64,000 bases of DNA from Dasypus novemcinctus (lineage: Eukaryota; Chordata; Mammalia; Cingulata; Dasypodidae), in NCBI RefSeq assembly GCF_030445035.2, contig NC_080695.1, forward strand, positions 51,415,954 to 51,479,953, given 5' to 3'. Below the pieces are notes generated by a model. The model saw only the letters and a program-made list of their open reading frames with translations. It searched no databases and was not told the DNA's origin. Shown in pieces: positions 23,266 to 37,500 of the stretch (position 1 is its first letter; each line of letters begins with the position of its first letter). A program made the position numbers and the translations under genes.

Positions 23266-23269
23266 AAAT

Positions 23270-24940
23270 ACATGGTTCCTTGAAATCTAAAAGTAGTAAA
23301 ACAGGTATGAATGAATTTAGAATGACACTGTTTTCCACATTTGCTAGTTTTCCCTCCCTCCCTTCCTGGCTGCTAGGTGGGGGAAGGGGCATAAGGACAT
23401 CAGGAAAACTGGGCTGTTGAGATGAAATCACCAACTTCTAAAGTTCATGGGTTTGTGGTTTGACTTTTTCTTTCTTTTTCATTTCTAAGAGGAAAACAAT
23501 GAGCTCTGATTTGGGGAAATTCAAGCCAGATTTGATCTGCATCCCCAGGATTTTTCTTCTTTGATCCTCCTCTCTTGAGTGTTTAGCAAGGGAGGGGCTG
23601 AGGCTGAGCAGGGGCAATGAGAGGAAGGAAGTGATGTGGACAGAGGTGGACAAAGGGAGGGAGACCACAAGCTTCACTGAATCAAAATCATTGCCACATG
23701 CTGGGAGTCTACTAAACTAAAACAGCCAAATGGTAGGCCCTGTGGGAACCTCTACTCCCTTACAGGATTTCTCCCTTGAAGGTAGAGAGATGGGGAGAAG
23801 GAAGGCAGCAGGAGCTGTGCTTTCTTGTTTGAGGCTGGCCTTGGGGAGCAGCTGGATCTTGACAATCACCAGGTCTTCCTGGGGACAGAAGGGAGGACAG
23901 GAACTAGATGAGGCCTGGGTGGACTTGTTGGGAGGACAGGGCAGAGGCTGTGTCTTTGCTCACATGGGGCCCCATCCTCACTTCCACTCCCATCCATGTC
24001 CCAATGTCTACTCAGAATCAGGTTCATATAGCACCTCCTCCAGAAAATTGACCTTGGTGTCACCCCCATACTCCTACTCTCCATTCCAACAGGTCTCCCC
24101 AGTCTCTGAGACTGAGGCTCTCCCCATAAATCTAAAAGGAGGATAGAGCCATGAATGTCCTGCCCAGGTGGGTCTCTCATTTCCACCACACCCACCCACA
24201 CAAGAAGTAACACAGCTGCCCACCTTTCTCCACTTTTGAAAGTGGATCAGTCTCCCTTTTAGGGTAGACTATATCCCTCAGAAAGGGTCCCCTAGTTACT
24301 AGCCATCCCCATTCCCTCTTCCTGAACTACCATGAGGGCCCAGCAGTAGGCAGGACCTGTGCAGGGTTCTGGGCCCCAGAGGAGGGGGACCTGGGGGAGA
24401 GGCTGAGGGACCTCCAAACCCAACCCTCTCTGATGATAGTGGAGAGACAATCGGCCATAATGGACTACTCGGTCACTTGTGGGTTGCCTGACCTAGGATG
24501 GGCCTTACTTCACTCTCCCTCATGGTCTTGCCTGAGGAGAAGCTGCACCCCGCTCAGCCCACACCTCACACACTTTAACAGCCAGGTGACTCTGCTGCCT
24601 CAGCAGAAGACCCAAACTGCAGGCTTATTCTCAACCTCCACATACTAGTCTGAAAGAAGGCCAATGCACCCCAGCTCCCAGGGCAGCTGTGAGGCTCTCA
24701 GGAGATGTGGTGTGCCCACTGCTGAGAGCTCAGGGCTTGGGGAGGGGGCTCTCCTCCCAAAGCTCAGGCAGCTCAAGAAACCATGGAAACATCACCTTAA
24801 ATCATGCTGCCCAGGCACATTCATCCTTTCTAATCCCCAAAACAGACTCAATTCTTTCTCCAGTTTTCCAAAAGGCAAACAAAACAGCACAGACTATTCA
24901 AATCACATGACCAAGGTCTCTTTGTTAATGAAAAGAATTT
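23270..24940. other. Intergenic, nothing recognised
   Basis: Several open frames up to 138 codons exist on both strands, but none shows family motifs or splice support. Confidence 0.45.
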
Positions 24941-24949
24941 AAAAAATAA

Positions 24950-26380
24950 CTTGATATAGTCACAGCTCATAAAACTAAAACTGTACCCATATTCTATTTT
25001 TTACCTTGAGCTTTGATATAGGCCTTCTCTGCCTTTGCTACAAAATTATTACAGTAGTATTGTCAACTATAGTCTATGAGTGACATTAGTTATATTTTCC
25101 CCATGTATCACTATATTCTTAACACTTTGTAGTAGAGTAACATTCTTGTATTTGTATTATTAACCACAATTCTCATCTACAACTGAAATCATTATATTAT
25201 TCAGTCCCTAGGTTATCCTCCAGCAGTCTTTCAGTTAACATTAACCTCCATAGATGACTCCTTTCAGTCACAACATTTATAAACCTGCAGTGTTAGTTAT
25301 ACTCATTTTAATGTTTTACCATCAATTCTACCTCAGTCCACATATTTACAATCCCCCTTATTAAACATTCTACATACATTTAGCATCAGATGACCACCTG
25401 AATGTCCCTCAAATACTTTTCTTGTGCCTCCATGCCAAAGAGGGTCACCACTAAGTAGCTAGCTGTCCAAGCAAGAAACCTGGGAACATCGTATTTTCTC
25501 CTCTGTACTCTTACTCCCAAATCCAACCAGTCATTTGTTCTGCAGATTTCACCACCAGAATCCCTCCCTGGTCTATCTTCCTCAGTTCATGCCCACTACC
25601 ACTTCCCAGTATTGGCCTCATCCTCACTCTTGTGGACCTCTGTGCTCAGTTCCTAGCTATTCTCCTTAATTCCAGTCTTGCCTACTGAGATTCATCCACA
25701 CCAGGCACCTGAATTGTCTGTTAATCTGCACAGCTCAACAGGTACCCCTGCCTCATTTACCATTACTCATTTTGAAGTTTCTTAGTGATATAAACTCATT
25801 TGTCTTTACCTTTCCCCATTTTTGCTCAAGGTCTTTTTTCTAGTTGCATTGTTAATTGGTGCTTGGTAGTGATCCATTGGTGCCAGGGAGTCTCACCCCC
25901 AGGAGTCATGTCCCACCTTGAGGGAAAGTAGTGTATTTGTATGCTAAGTTTGGCTTAGAGAGAGGCCACATTTGAACAACAAAGAGGCCCTCAGGAGGTA
26001 ACTTTTAGACAATAACACTACACTGAGTTTCAATTTCACAAGACAAGGTTCTTTAGTACAATCATCAGTATCAAAGGTCAGACACAGTAGTCCATCCTCC
26101 TTAACCAAGCACCACCCCTGTCTCAGGGGTTCTTACTGTCTCATTAGAGAATGTAGTAGTATTTCCCAGTGTGTCAATTGGATGTTCTTTCAGTTATTGT
26201 TTAGATCTCCACAGACTGTGATAATGCCCCTTGAGCACCTGAGCACATTCAAATGCCTTAACACCATGCTTCAGGTGAACCCCCTCACATACATTCCACC
26301 ATCACTCCCCTACCACAACTGTGATCCTTTTGTGATCCAAAACCTGTCCAAAGATGAAGCCAAGAAAATAACTAAATAAA
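24950..26380 (-). mobile_element. Probable L1 3' UTR-type sequence
   Basis: AT-rich text with 'ctacaactgaaatcattatattattcagtccc' and a later block with 'atgtcccaccttgagggaaa'. The words resemble lineage-specific L1 3' UTRs elsewhere in the window, but the assignment is tentative. Confidence 0.45.
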
Positions 26381-26589
26381 AGGAATAAGAAAATGAAATA
26401 ATAATGAGAGTTTTAGAAATAACACAAAATACAAAATTTGTTTAAAAAATAAAAAGAAATTTAAATAATAAAAAATATATATTTTTAGACATTCTGTCTT
26501 TCAGCCCTGTAAGATTTGTTGTCTTATATGTACAGTCACATATTCTTCCATATAGTCCCCCAGTGACTTTTTACCTTTTCACTTTATCT

Positions 26590-27135
26590 TGAAAGAACCT
26601 TTAGTTACAGAAAAGTCATATATAGAATATAGGGGATTCTTATACACCCAATGCCCTTCCCATTTTCCCTTCCCCCCATTATAACATTTTAGATGTAGAT
26701 GGTTTATTTTTTACAATTGATGTACAAATATTGAAGCATTGCTTTTAACCATGGCCCATGGTTTACATTAAGATTTACATTTTGGACTGTACACTTTTAT
26801 GAATTTTGATGAAATTTGTAAACTACAATGTAAACCACTATCCATGTGGTGCATCAGTGCTCCAAACTGTATTCACCAAATGCAATGTTGTGCCATGATG
26901 ATGAAAGAGGTTGTTGATGTGGGAGGAGTGGGGTGAGTGGGGTGGGGGATATAATGAGACCTCATATTTTTTTAATGTATCATTTAAAAAAAACAAGAAG
27001 GAAAATTAATTAATTAATTAAATGGCCTGTATCCATTATTGCAAGATCATGTAGGACAATTCCAATACTGCAATAATGCCCTATGAAGACTCTATTCTAG
27101 GCTTCCCTCCATCTCTCCTCAGGCATTATGGTAAC
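26590..27135. mobile_element. L1 3' UTR fragments, mosaic
   Basis: About 26590-26815 matches the second subfamily seen at 8.42 kb in minus sense. About 26815-27010 is a plus-sense fragment of the gaggtcccc family ending in an A-rich tail and (TTAA)n. The first subfamily then resumes to about 27135, so the second inserted into the first. Confidence 0.7.
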
Positions 27136-29149
27136 CACTAAGTCTCACTTTTTGAAGAACAAATTTCATCATTACTTGCAATAATATTGAGGGCTTGAAA
27201 TATTGGTCTCTCTTTTAGTAGCCACTGCCTATGTTCTCAGGGGACTCTTGCCCCTCTACTTGGGAACTTTGCATGACTATCCAGGATGGGAATTCAATAT
27301 TTTCCAGTTTATTGTCTGGGGAGCTGCCCAATGGTACAACACAATATGACAAGATGGATACTTACATATTCCATAGAAACCTCCCCCAGGTGCACCCTGT
27401 CTTGTATGCACCCCCATATCCAACATCCTATACCAGTAATTCTCCCCTGAATATTTACCAACACATTCCCAACATTGTAGTTTAAACCACAGACCTTCAA
27501 ATCCCCAGAGTTCACCTGCTCCTCCCCCTGTGTTCAACTGATTGGATGGGACTCCTCCCATGGTTGAAGGCAATCTCCTCAGTTATTTGTGGATGTAACC
27601 AGCACTAGATGCAATCAAGTGATAGCTTAATTACACAAAATACTCTAACAAGCAGGCCAGTGCTTGCTTGACTGCACAACAGCACAGCATAAGCTAGCTA
27701 AGTCCTCACATGGGCTGAACCACCACAGGCACCTATGCACAGAAGGGGAGACTGAGGCCCAGGGTGGGAAGGAGGGCCTTGTCCAAGATCCACAGTGGCT
27801 CCTCTCTTGGGAATGCATTTGTGGCTTCAGAGTGTCTAGCCAGCATTCTGTCTGCATCACAGAAGGGTGCTCATGGTTGGACTCTTCCAGAAGTGGGCAA
27901 ATTAGAGAAAACTCATTTCATAGAACTGTCAAGGGTCCCATGGGGGAAAGCAGGAACCCAGCCTGGATGTTTCTGTGCAACACTGTCCACTTTTCCCTTG
28001 GGAGATAAGGTGAGTGCCCATGAGCCTTAGAGCAGCATTCAGTGTCCTCATGGCCTGTTCCTGCACAGCACACATACCATCCTCAAGGCATATGTGATTT
28101 CCACATTCCTCCTTCCTCCCATTCATCAACAATCATTCTATTACATCCCCAACCTGAGCCAGAGAAAACTGGAGATTCAAGTCTGAGACTCAAGGAGCAT
28201 GTGCCCTGGCCCTTTTCCTCTATGTTGTAAGTCCCTGTGTAACACTTTCTCTGCTAGTCTAAGGATAAATATATGCTCATCTGTCCTGGACCATCCATGG
28301 ATTGCTCCTTCTTGACCTTCATGTTGAGCTCTGTGTTCTCAGCACCTGGCACTACATCTGGCACAGAGCTGGTCTGAGGAATATTTCTTGACTGAACAAT
28401 TATTGGATCATTCTACTTACCATTAAGGGTAAGGGAAAGTTGGCTTTCAACTAGTTGACATGCCAGTGGAGAGGAAAGGAGGACAGGTGAGCCAGGGGCA
28501 GCCCTAGTCCCTACTGTCCAGGGACATCCAGGTTGGAGGGAGAACCCCACAATGAAATAGGGAATCTTTACTTCTGTCCTGAACCATGGGACTGTGCATG
28601 CTAAGAGCAGCACTGACTCAGAGGTGCAAGTGACTCTCCGTGCCCAGGGCTGGTACAAGTGCATTACAGGAGTTGTAAATTGACCAGGAGCAGTGAGGGT
28701 GAGAAGTTCAGGAGGCCGGAAGTGGAGGTCATGCCAGTTGGGAGAAATGGCATGTGCAAATGTGCCAGGCAGGAGACTTCAAGTCCTTTGTGTGGTGGGA
28801 AGTTACAGGGTGGTCTGCAGGGAGGGGCATGCAGGGCTGGATCACTAAGGGCCTTAGTGAGCACTGGCTCCTCCTGCCCATAGGCTCCCTCCTCATCCTC
28901 AGGCTGCAGAGCCTCCTTGCCCTGGTGCTCATGGACAGCCTGGTACAGTCCATCATCCACAGCCAGGACCTGGACATGCTCCAAGCTATGGTGGCTCCCA
29001 GGCACTATGAGCTCCAAGTCCCCATACATTGATGGGAAGGAATATCTCTCTAGAAATCTTTCTACTCTTCTTTTAAACATAATAGACTTTTCAGCTTTAG
29101 AAAAAAATAGAGAGAATACATTCCTACACATGTGGCTTCTCCTTGCAAG

Positions 29150-30200
29150 AAATAGACCAATATTGATACAATTTTTGTAATCAAAACCCATAGTTCACAT
29201 GAGGGTTCACTCTTTGTGTGAACAGTCACGGGTTTTGACAAATGCATCATGCCATGTATCCAGCAATCCATGATCCTACAGAATAATTGTACTGCCCTAA
29301 TAATGCACTGTGCTCCCCCAGTCATCCCACCCACCCAGCCCCCCAAAACCACAGGAACCACTGATCTCTTTACTGTCTCTATAGTTCTGCTTTTTCCACA
29401 GGGTCATGTAGTTGGAATCACACAGAACTGAGCCTTTGCACACTAACTACTTGCATTTAGCAACAGGCCTTGAAGGTTCCTCCATGATTTTTGTGGCTCG
29501 ATACCTCATTTCTTTTGTGTGTGTGTATGTGTCTTTATTTATTTTTTTTAATATTACTTTAAAAAAATATGAGGTCCCCATACACCCCCCACCCTTCTCA
29601 CCCCCCTCCTTCCCCCATAGCAACAATCTTTTTAATGCTGAAATACATGCCATTGTAGGGCTGTGTAGTTTGCTTATCCATTTACTATGATTGGGCATCT
29701 TGGTCACTTCCACTTTTTGGCAGTAATAAATAAAGCCACTGTAAACATTCCTGTGCAGGTTTTGTCATGGACATGATTTTCAACTCTTTGAGGGAATAGC
29801 TTGGAGTGTGAATGCTGGGTCCCATGGTAAACCTCTACCCAGCTTCATAAGAAACTTCCAAACTGTATTCCAAAGTGACTGAACCATTTTGCATCCCTAC
29901 CAGCAACGAATGATTACTCATGTATCACCACATCTTCACAAGAATTTGTTGTTGGAGTTCTGGATTTCACCCCATCGCCTGGAGTATATATTGGAATCGA
30001 ACTGCTTGAATCTGCAAGCCCTTAGTGATTTATGATGTTAAACATCTTTTCTTACACATTTACCATCTACATACCTTCTTTGTTGAAGGGTCTGTTTCAT
30101 TTTTGCTGTTTTCTAATTTCAATGTTTTCCTATTATTGAGTTTTAAGGGTTCTTTGGATATTTTGGTCTTTGGAGCTATTTATACGTCTGTATCAAATAT
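29150..30200 (-). mobile_element. L1 3' region
   Basis: Complement of L1 3' text including 'gggtcatgtagttggaatcac', 'ccaaactgtattccaaagtgac' and 'aaacatcttttcttacaca'. Mirrored in arm B at about 55210-56160 on the plus strand. Confidence 0.8.
29533..29630 (-). mobile_element. Short 5'-truncated L1 insertion, arm A only
   Basis: Poly-T plus about 70 bp of the gaggtcccc tail interrupts the older L1. Arm B (about 55770) has the uninterrupted older sequence. Confidence 0.8.
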
Positions 30201-32055
30201 TTCAGTAAAGACAAGGGTCCCACATGGCAACATCTGGCACTGCAGTCATGTCGGATGAAGCAATCCCAGAGCAATGCTGGGAAGGTAAAGCCTTGTCTGA
30301 CACACTCTCTGGATTTTGGGGTTCAGTGCACAGGTTGGCATGCTCTCTGTGGAACACTATCACACCAACTCTGTGCTAGTCAGCTTTTGTCACATCCTGA
30401 TGACAGGCCACAGAGAGGAACCTGAGTGGGACATCACACACTGGTGCCTAAATTAATCAGCAGATATTTTTTCATGTTTGATGCTACACTGGGATTGGAC
30501 AGCAGGGACACTGACGTGGCCGAGGTTCACTACCTTTGTGTCCCTGCTCTCCCACACCTGTGCTGGGGAACCCTTCTCCCCATGAGCTCAGGAGAATGAG
30601 CACCCAGACAGGCTGGCCATGGGAGCCTCCAGACCATGTGTCCTTGTCCTGGTAACTGGCTGCTCCCATCTGCTGGCCGAGTCCTCCCTCTCCATTTGCC
30701 TGAGTCCCAGCTGCTGGAACAGGCCCCATGCGAGGCACCCTCCTAGTGGAGCTCAGCACAAGCTCTCCATCCATGGCATCACCTCTAGCTCCCTTCGGGC
30801 TCCTGAATGTCCAGCCCCAGCCCACACTACATGCATAGGCACCCTCATCTCCTGGTAGCCCACCCAGGAGCCTGTTGTCAGAGAGTGGGCACACCACCAA
30901 TCTGGGCTGTCTTCATCACTGTCCTGGAACACAGCAGATGCCCAGTTCTGTGGGTCAATCTCACATCCCTGGGGACCCCTCATGTCCCCAGACAACCCTG
31001 TCCAGGTCCTCCTGCCACACCAAAGTCTTTCTGGGTAGCTCTGACCACAGCCTCTTTGATTGGGCAGAGGCTCACTGTGTTACCCTGGTCTCTCTGTACT
31101 GACATATTCTGGGACCCCGTGTCTCTGCAAGGCCCAGGATGAGGAGGCTTTTGCTGCAGATACTAATCAACTACCCAGACTCATCGAGCCCAGCACATCC
31201 ACAGAGGGTCACAGGTCCAGATCTCTCTGGGTTTTGCTGATGAGCCTGAAGACCTGACTCTGACCCCTGAGAAGGGCTCCTTGACCAGACCAGGCTGTCT
31301 GGCCTGAGAGAAGGACCATGCTCAAGAGCAGCTTTCCCTGCCATGTGAGGAGCAGTAGCATGGGAGGTTCAGGTGGCAGGCAGTGCCTGTCCCTCAGGAT
31401 ACAGCTTACCTGGTGGAGTGTCAGGATGGTTTCACAGCCTTGGGGAAAACAAAATAAACTCAAGAAATGGCCTGTACTCTTCATGGTGTGAAGGCAGCCT
31501 AGGGGACTGAAATGTTAAGAAGCACTTGGTCTGGCTACCAGATAGAGCTTTCTGTCACTGAGGAAGGTTGGCATTGTAATGCCTGAGATCTTAACTGTCA
31601 GGACAGATTTCCCCTGAAAGTAAGTGTGGGCTTCCATTGACAAGGTCCTCCTTACTGCTCCTTTCAAAGTCTCAGGGCTGGTAGGAGAGGAGTAATCTGT
31701 GATCCTGGCCACCAACTTGGGAGGACAAAAAGGCATGAACCGAGCCATATCTCCCCATGGCCAATGGTCAGACTGGGCTGGGTGTGAGCACGAAGCAGCA
31801 GCACAGGTTCTCGGGGATGAGGCAGGCTCGGTGGGATAGTGGCCTCCAGAGGGAAGCCAGGATGGGTGGGAGCACATTCCAGGTGGGGAGCTACAGGAGC
31901 ACAGTCATGGGAACAGGGGGGCCCAGGAGAGGACTGAGGGGTGAGAGCCATCTGGTGTCAGGGTGCAGGGCCTGGGGTTGGTTAGCAGGACCCAGCTGCC
32001 AGGCCCTGAGGCCTAGGATTTGCCTTTTATGTAGAGAGCCCAACACTTACCAAAT

Positions 32056-32155
32056 GCTTTTTTTTTTTTTTTTTTTTTGGCAGGTTCCTGGGATTGAAAC
32101 CAGGACCTCTTCATGGGAATTAGGTGGTCACCCACTGAGCTACACTCACTCAATG
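32056..32155 (-). mobile_element. Short tRNA-derived SINE, shared by both arms
   Basis: A T21-type tail followed by about 75 bp with 'gggattgaaaccagga' (complement of a B box) and 'tgagctac'. Mirrored at about 53330-53430, so it predates the duplication. Confidence 0.75.
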
Positions 32156-32259
32156 TTTGACTTTTCAAAATCCCTCGAGCAGCCCATGAAAGGGCCCCGG
32201 ATGCCAAGAGCAGGGCAGAGGTAAGACTCTGCCCACTTCAGCCATCACAGAGCATTGAA

Positions 32260-32590
32260 ATTCCAGCATCTTTATTGAGCACTGATGGTAAACTAGTCCT
32301 TTGTTAACCATTATAATCCTGCCTTTATAAAGTTAGAAAACTGGTGCTCAGAGTGTTCAAACCCTCAACATACCACTTTTTAGTGGTGAGAACTTGGTCA
32401 AGTTCTTTTAGCTCTCTGTACTTCAGCTTCTTTATTTATATTAAAAGAGGGCAATACACTCTGGCTTTCAAATTGTTTTGAGGATGAAGGAAGTTCAAGC
32501 ACTCTAAAGTTAGTGCCTGACGTATCCTAAACTTGCAATAAGTATCAGTGATTGGTATCTGTATTGTGATATTTTGTGATGACTTGTGCA
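32260..32590 (+). mobile_element. MIR-type relic
   Basis: Contains 'cttggtcaagttcttttagctctctgtacttcagcttc' and 'tgaggatgaaggaagttcaa' in MIR order. Mirrored at about 52900-53220. Confidence 0.7.
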
Positions 32591-34543
32591 GGGTCTGCCT
32601 GCCCATCTCTAAGCTGTCAGCTCCATGGAGAAAGAACCTTCTCCAATTTTTCTCCCCATCTCTGGGTTATAACATGGTGGTCCCCTGGAAGGACTAAAGA
32701 AATGAGGCAATGATGGATGAGTTGCTTAGCCATAACTTCACTTACTGATAACAATCATGGCGGAGGGGCCAATAGACCTGAAGTCAGAAGCACTTGGTTC
32801 TAGTCCCTTCCCTACCACTATCTTGGATCGATTTAATCTAAACAAGATCTAAGGCTACCACTGTCACCAATCCTCCGCATTTGCCTTCAGCCAAGCCTGA
32901 CCAAGCTCCAGCTCCATGTACGCGCCACTGCTTGGATGTAGGATGGCTTCTGAAGACTTGGCCCTGCCACCATCAGTGGCCTCACTTGGTGTTCTTGCAA
33001 CAATCATCTTAAACACCTCTCCCCAATGGCTTCTGAGCTCCCCAAGGGCAGGATCCAGTCCCACTCAGCACTGAATCCCAGTGCCCAGTGTGTGCCTTGT
33101 GCACAAAAGGGCTAGGCGGGGTTCGAATGTATAAAGCATGTCTACCCCTTGGAAGTCCACAAGAAGGAGTGAGAAGAGGAAAAGAGCTGGCTGTGATTTA
33201 AGGGCATGAGTATTATAATAAATGGACCTGAAATGTTCTATGGAAACTTGGAGGAGGGAACTATTCATCTGCCTGGGGAATGCCAGGGAAGACTTCTTAG
33301 AAAAGGTGACAAATGAGCTTTGTTCTATATGATGTGGCAGAGGGCACAACTTATGCCTGATGGATGGTAGACAAGGTGATCCTTCAGCACTGACATTCAG
33401 TGACTCTGGAAGTTTGAGATCTTATTAGGCAAGACACATACCAAGGAGGAAGCTCATCTCAGTGCCATTGACTTCTCTTTCATCCAGGGATCCAGCCAAG
33501 GGCAGATGTAGTGGATGAGGACAAGTGTGATGACATTTCAAGGAACTGATCAAATCTCAGGAGGTGGAGAGCCAGGAGTACCTGTTCTTCTGTGTCCCAA
33601 GCTGACTCCTCCTGTGTCCAGGATCAGACATGACACTAGGGATGTTGCAGAGACCCTGGGAACCTCCAGGATGCAGGCATCCCTTGAATCACCACTCCTG
33701 AACCTCAGAAGTCACCCTTGTCTTATTGTCAGCAATGATTTTTGGGAGATGCACAGATAAGATCACTTGGAAATCACATGCACCTATGGACATGGGTTCA
33801 AACAGTCTGTGGGCACCCATTCTTGGCCAAGTTCTGTGTTGCTCAGTAATTTGGTTCAAGAAGCAGGGGCCCAGGCAAACTAGTTCTTGGAGCCCTGGGG
33901 TAAGAATAGAGCAGATGACAGTGGGACAAGACTGAGACAGCAATCCAGGAGTGGGAGTGAGTTTATGAAGATCCCACAGCCCTGCCCAGGGCTGATTTGA
34001 GTTATATTCAATGTTACCTCCATCACCTTCCTGTTTATTCCATGTCTATATCTGTGAATTCAATCTGTTACACAAGACTATGGGGTTTGCAGTGTTTGCC
34101 CCACATTGACTTGGCCATGCCCAGGAAGCAGATGCTAGAATGATTCCCAGTGTATTGGGCAGGAGAGTTGGGAAGCCTCAGAAACTAGTGTGGTGTCACA
34201 AAACTGAAAAGAAAAGGGAGTCAGGTCCGCACCCAGGTGCGTCTCCTCCTAGCCGGGCCCGAGCTGAACACCGGCCTTCCAGGAAGCTGTGGGGAGGGAC
34301 GTGTGGGCAGAACTTTGACCACTTAACAAGATGATTTGGGTGAGGGGGATAGACAGACAGACATGCAGAGGGAGTTTTGTGGAGTTTTTAGTCCTGAGAG
34401 GGCACTGGGAAGGGGACTGAAGGAGGTGACCTCACTGCCTTTGTCACAGACCCAACAGAACTTGGAACCCTGGTAACCAGGCCCCAGATGCCAGAGGCAG
34501 CCCCTTCCCAGCTCACTTGGCAGGAGACGCTCGAGAGAGCAGG

Positions 34544-37500
34544 ATGTTCTCCTGCTGCGTTCGCAGACCCCGAGGCTCAGGCCTCAACCAAAGTAGGAAT
34601 GAGTCCTCTTCCGGTGGCTTTCGAAATTGGTTCAGGCCTCAGCCACAAAGCCCCAGGCCACTGACCAGGAGGTCCCCAAAGGTAACATGGGGTGACCTAG
34701 GAACAGCCAACTGAGCACCTGCCACTACTGAGCTCCTGCCTTGGCAGCCCCATGTCCCATCCACCACCCCGTGTGGGGGAGGCATAAGCAGGGGCCACCC
34801 TGGGAAGCAGCAGGCTGTCAGGGATGGGAACCCAGTAGGTCCTTCCCTGTCACCTGCCAGGCCATGGCTGGAAGGGTGGGAAGGTGTGTCTTGAGGGTGG
34901 CTCTCCTGTGGACCAGTGTTAATCCTGAGCCCTGAACTGTCATCTCCTCTCCAATGGGGCTGCAGGGAAAGGGTGACCCCCATTTGGGCCTGACCTGGAT
35001 CTTGGCTCCAAAGAAGTGCTTCATCCCCTGTGGTTTGGGGAAGGCCTCTCACTGACCCTCTTGTCCCACCTCCTGGGCACTGTGTTTGCAGAACTGCATG
35101 CAGATGGTAGGGGAACAGCTGGAGGAGGGGCTCGTCTACGCCGTCTACATAGAGAAGGTGCAGGTCCGTCGAGGCCCTGGCCAGGGCCAGCGCTGGTACC
35201 AGGTGGGAGTAGGGATCAATGGGGTATGAAACAGCAGGGTGGGGGGGTCCCCAGAGCCTATATCCCATCTGGCACTCCCCACTTTCTCTCCCAGGGCTTT
35301 CTCCCCTGATGTGCCCAATAGCCCACTTCCCAAGGAACCTGGGGCCCCACAACTCCCCACCACACTGCCATTCCATGGACCAGGGGGAGGTCACCTCAAA
35401 AGTTTAAGAACCTCAGAAAGGAGGCCTTAGCAGGGATTTCCCTGCAGGGTGGGCTGCAGGGTGGGCCCACGTCAGATCTGTGTGCATTTGGCTGCTGTAT
35501 TTCTGTTTCCACTCCTTGGCCCCGTGTCCCCGGGCAGCAGTCTTCATGACTGTCCTCCCACACCTGCCCCAAGCCACACAGCTCCTCTCCTTAGGAGGGT
35601 TCTTGCCATCTCCCATGACCATCCTCTTGCCCTTCTCAGGTCAGGAGCTGAGGCCTGACTTGGCTGCCAATATTCCAGAAGCGAGGAGGCTTAGAGCAGC
35701 GGTTTGGCCTTAAGTGCTGCTGGACCTGGAACATTCCTTTCCTTTTCCCTTTCAGCACTGGTGACCTGGGCACCAACCATGGGTCCTAAGCAATATTCCC
35801 TCCCCCCACCCCAGTAGAGGCTCTTTGGAATGGGCAGGGTGGGTAGAGGACACACAGCCCTTTCACCACCAGTGAGCGACACAGGAACTGCCTAAGGCTG
35901 GAGCAGTTCCATCACCACTGGCTGTCTCTGTGGGTGGCAGCATCCCTGCAGCCCATATGGAATTGTCTCTTTGCATTTTCCTTTAGTTTCCTGGTCTTAG
36001 TTCTGGGTGGCAAATGGCATCATGTTGTGGCTTTGGCCCCATGAGCAGTGGAGGAAGTCGTTTACTGACCAGGTGGGTCTGCCGGACCCTGAGGTGTCAG
36101 TTCAGCTCCTCGGCCCTGCAGTGGGGTTTCTCCCCCAGGGACACCCAGGCCCTTGTCCTTTGCCAGGTCTGGAGTCTCACCTTTCAATTACCTCCTCACC
36201 TCCAAATCAAAAGGAGGCCGAGGACCTTTCTCTGCTGGAGGCATGCACGTGACCCTGGCCTCAAGGCGCTGAGGGCTTGGATACAGCAGGACTGCCCAGA
36301 GCCCCAGCCCCACCCGGGGGTCCCCAGCTCTGCCCCTCAGCACATGTGACTCTTCTTCCCACCCTAGAGGATGAATGTCTGGGCCCGCTCGAGGGAGGAG
36401 CACCGCATGGTGCGCATGGTCAAGGCAGGCCCGTGGGAGAACCTGGCCGAGCACCTGGTGCCCGCCTTCCAGGAGGGGGACCTTGTCTTTGTCAAGACCT
36501 TCCTGGGGACATACCGCGTGTTCACCACCACCGAGCAGGTCCTGCACCTGTTGTTCAGAAGGTGAGTGCCCGCCCCGTCCCTGCTGCCTTGACTGCTCTG
36601 CCCCCAACTTACTTGTGTCTCAGAAGTGTCATTTCACCCACCGGCCTCAGTTTCCTCCTTGGACAGGAGGGGGGTCAGGGTACCTATCTGCAGGGTTGAT
36701 TGTAAGGACTAAGAGTGAGGATGCATGGAAAGTGCTTCTCTGAGCCTGGCTCCCTGGGCAGGGAGGCTGGAGGGGCAGGATTGTTCCTTAACAGGGTTTT
36801 CCTCCTCCCAGTAAAGAGGCTCTCAGGCTCCCCCCCTTACTGACCCTGAGTTTCCTCTTTACTAAGGGAGTTTGAGGTCCCTTTTGGGCCTCTGACCTTG
36901 GTGGGTAAGAGGAGGGACCAGTGTAGCCTGTCAGAGGGGTCCAGGCCCACCCTATGCCTGAGAAGGTGCCACTTAGGGCACTTCTTCATCAAGTATATAC
37001 ATCAAGCGTCTACTAGGTACAGGCACTTCCTTAGGCAGCTTCACGCAGTGAACAAAGCCAGCCAAAGTCCATGCCCTTCTGGGTTCCATTGGAGTTGGGG
37101 CTGCAGGCTGTAACAGGTGTCACCTTAAGCAGGGGTATTCTCAAAGAGAGTCAGCCGTGACATGCCACGTCTCCCCTAGATATGGACGGAGCCTCCGTGG
37201 CAGAGACAGGCAAGGAGGAGGCCTGGAAATGAGAAAGTAAGTGCACTTGGTGGGGAGGGTAAGGGGCTCTCCTCTCCAGAGACTAGTGTTGGAGTTTGGG
37301 GGACAGGTGGTAGGGAAGGACTGGGCAGAACACAAAGCCCCACCCATCTTATGAGCTCCCTTGAGAGTAGAGTCCAGAGGGCTTCCCCCTCCACTTGGAA
37401 AGGCGTCAAGGGAAGCTGTGGGTGGGGTCCTGGGGCACTGGCTGCAGAGGACACTTGGCCAGCACAGCCCAATCACACCCCAGGAGCCCAAACACCACCT

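Larger units (their letters stand above)
20999..27267. other. Segment of arm A missing from arm B (about 6.27 kb)
   Basis: Arm B passes directly from the equivalent of 20998 to the equivalent of 27268 at about 59181-59184. In arm A the L1 ORF2 text is continuous across 20998, so the ancestral state probably contained this segment and arm B lost it. Short GAAC homology is present at both edges. Confidence 0.8.
16497..33932 (+). repeat. Arm A of a large inverted repeat
   Basis: The sequence matches the reverse complement of 50594-64000 in order: 16497 with 64000, 17470 with 62690, 18300 with 61850, 19850 with 60340, 20980 with 59190, 27290 with 59150, 28660 with 57850, 30240 with 55170, 32220 with 53260, 33640 with 51850 and 33890 with 50630. 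A 255-bp sample near 33.6 kb differs at about 10 sites and a 145-bp sample near 18.3 kb at about 12. Private differences include a SINE at 17.06 kb and a short L1 at 29.5 kb in arm A, and a 6.3-kb segment absent from arm B. Confidence 0.93.

Noticed and set aside
28664-29191. A 175-codon minus-strand frame, partly shared with arm B
   Set aside because: It runs into L1 text at one end and the shared part has no domain or splice support.
31757-32224. 155-codon frame paralleled in arm B at 53260-53724
   Set aside because: It passes through a SINE and its poly-T tail, which rules out a conserved protein.
33837-33857. Inner end of the inverted repeat at 33836/51652
   Set aside because: Homology resumes beyond the arm-B L1 insertion, so the true inner edge is near 33932 and 50594.
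34639-35394. A 251-codon minus-strand open frame
   Set aside because: Antisense to exons 1-2 of the RalGEF gene with no recognisable domain.
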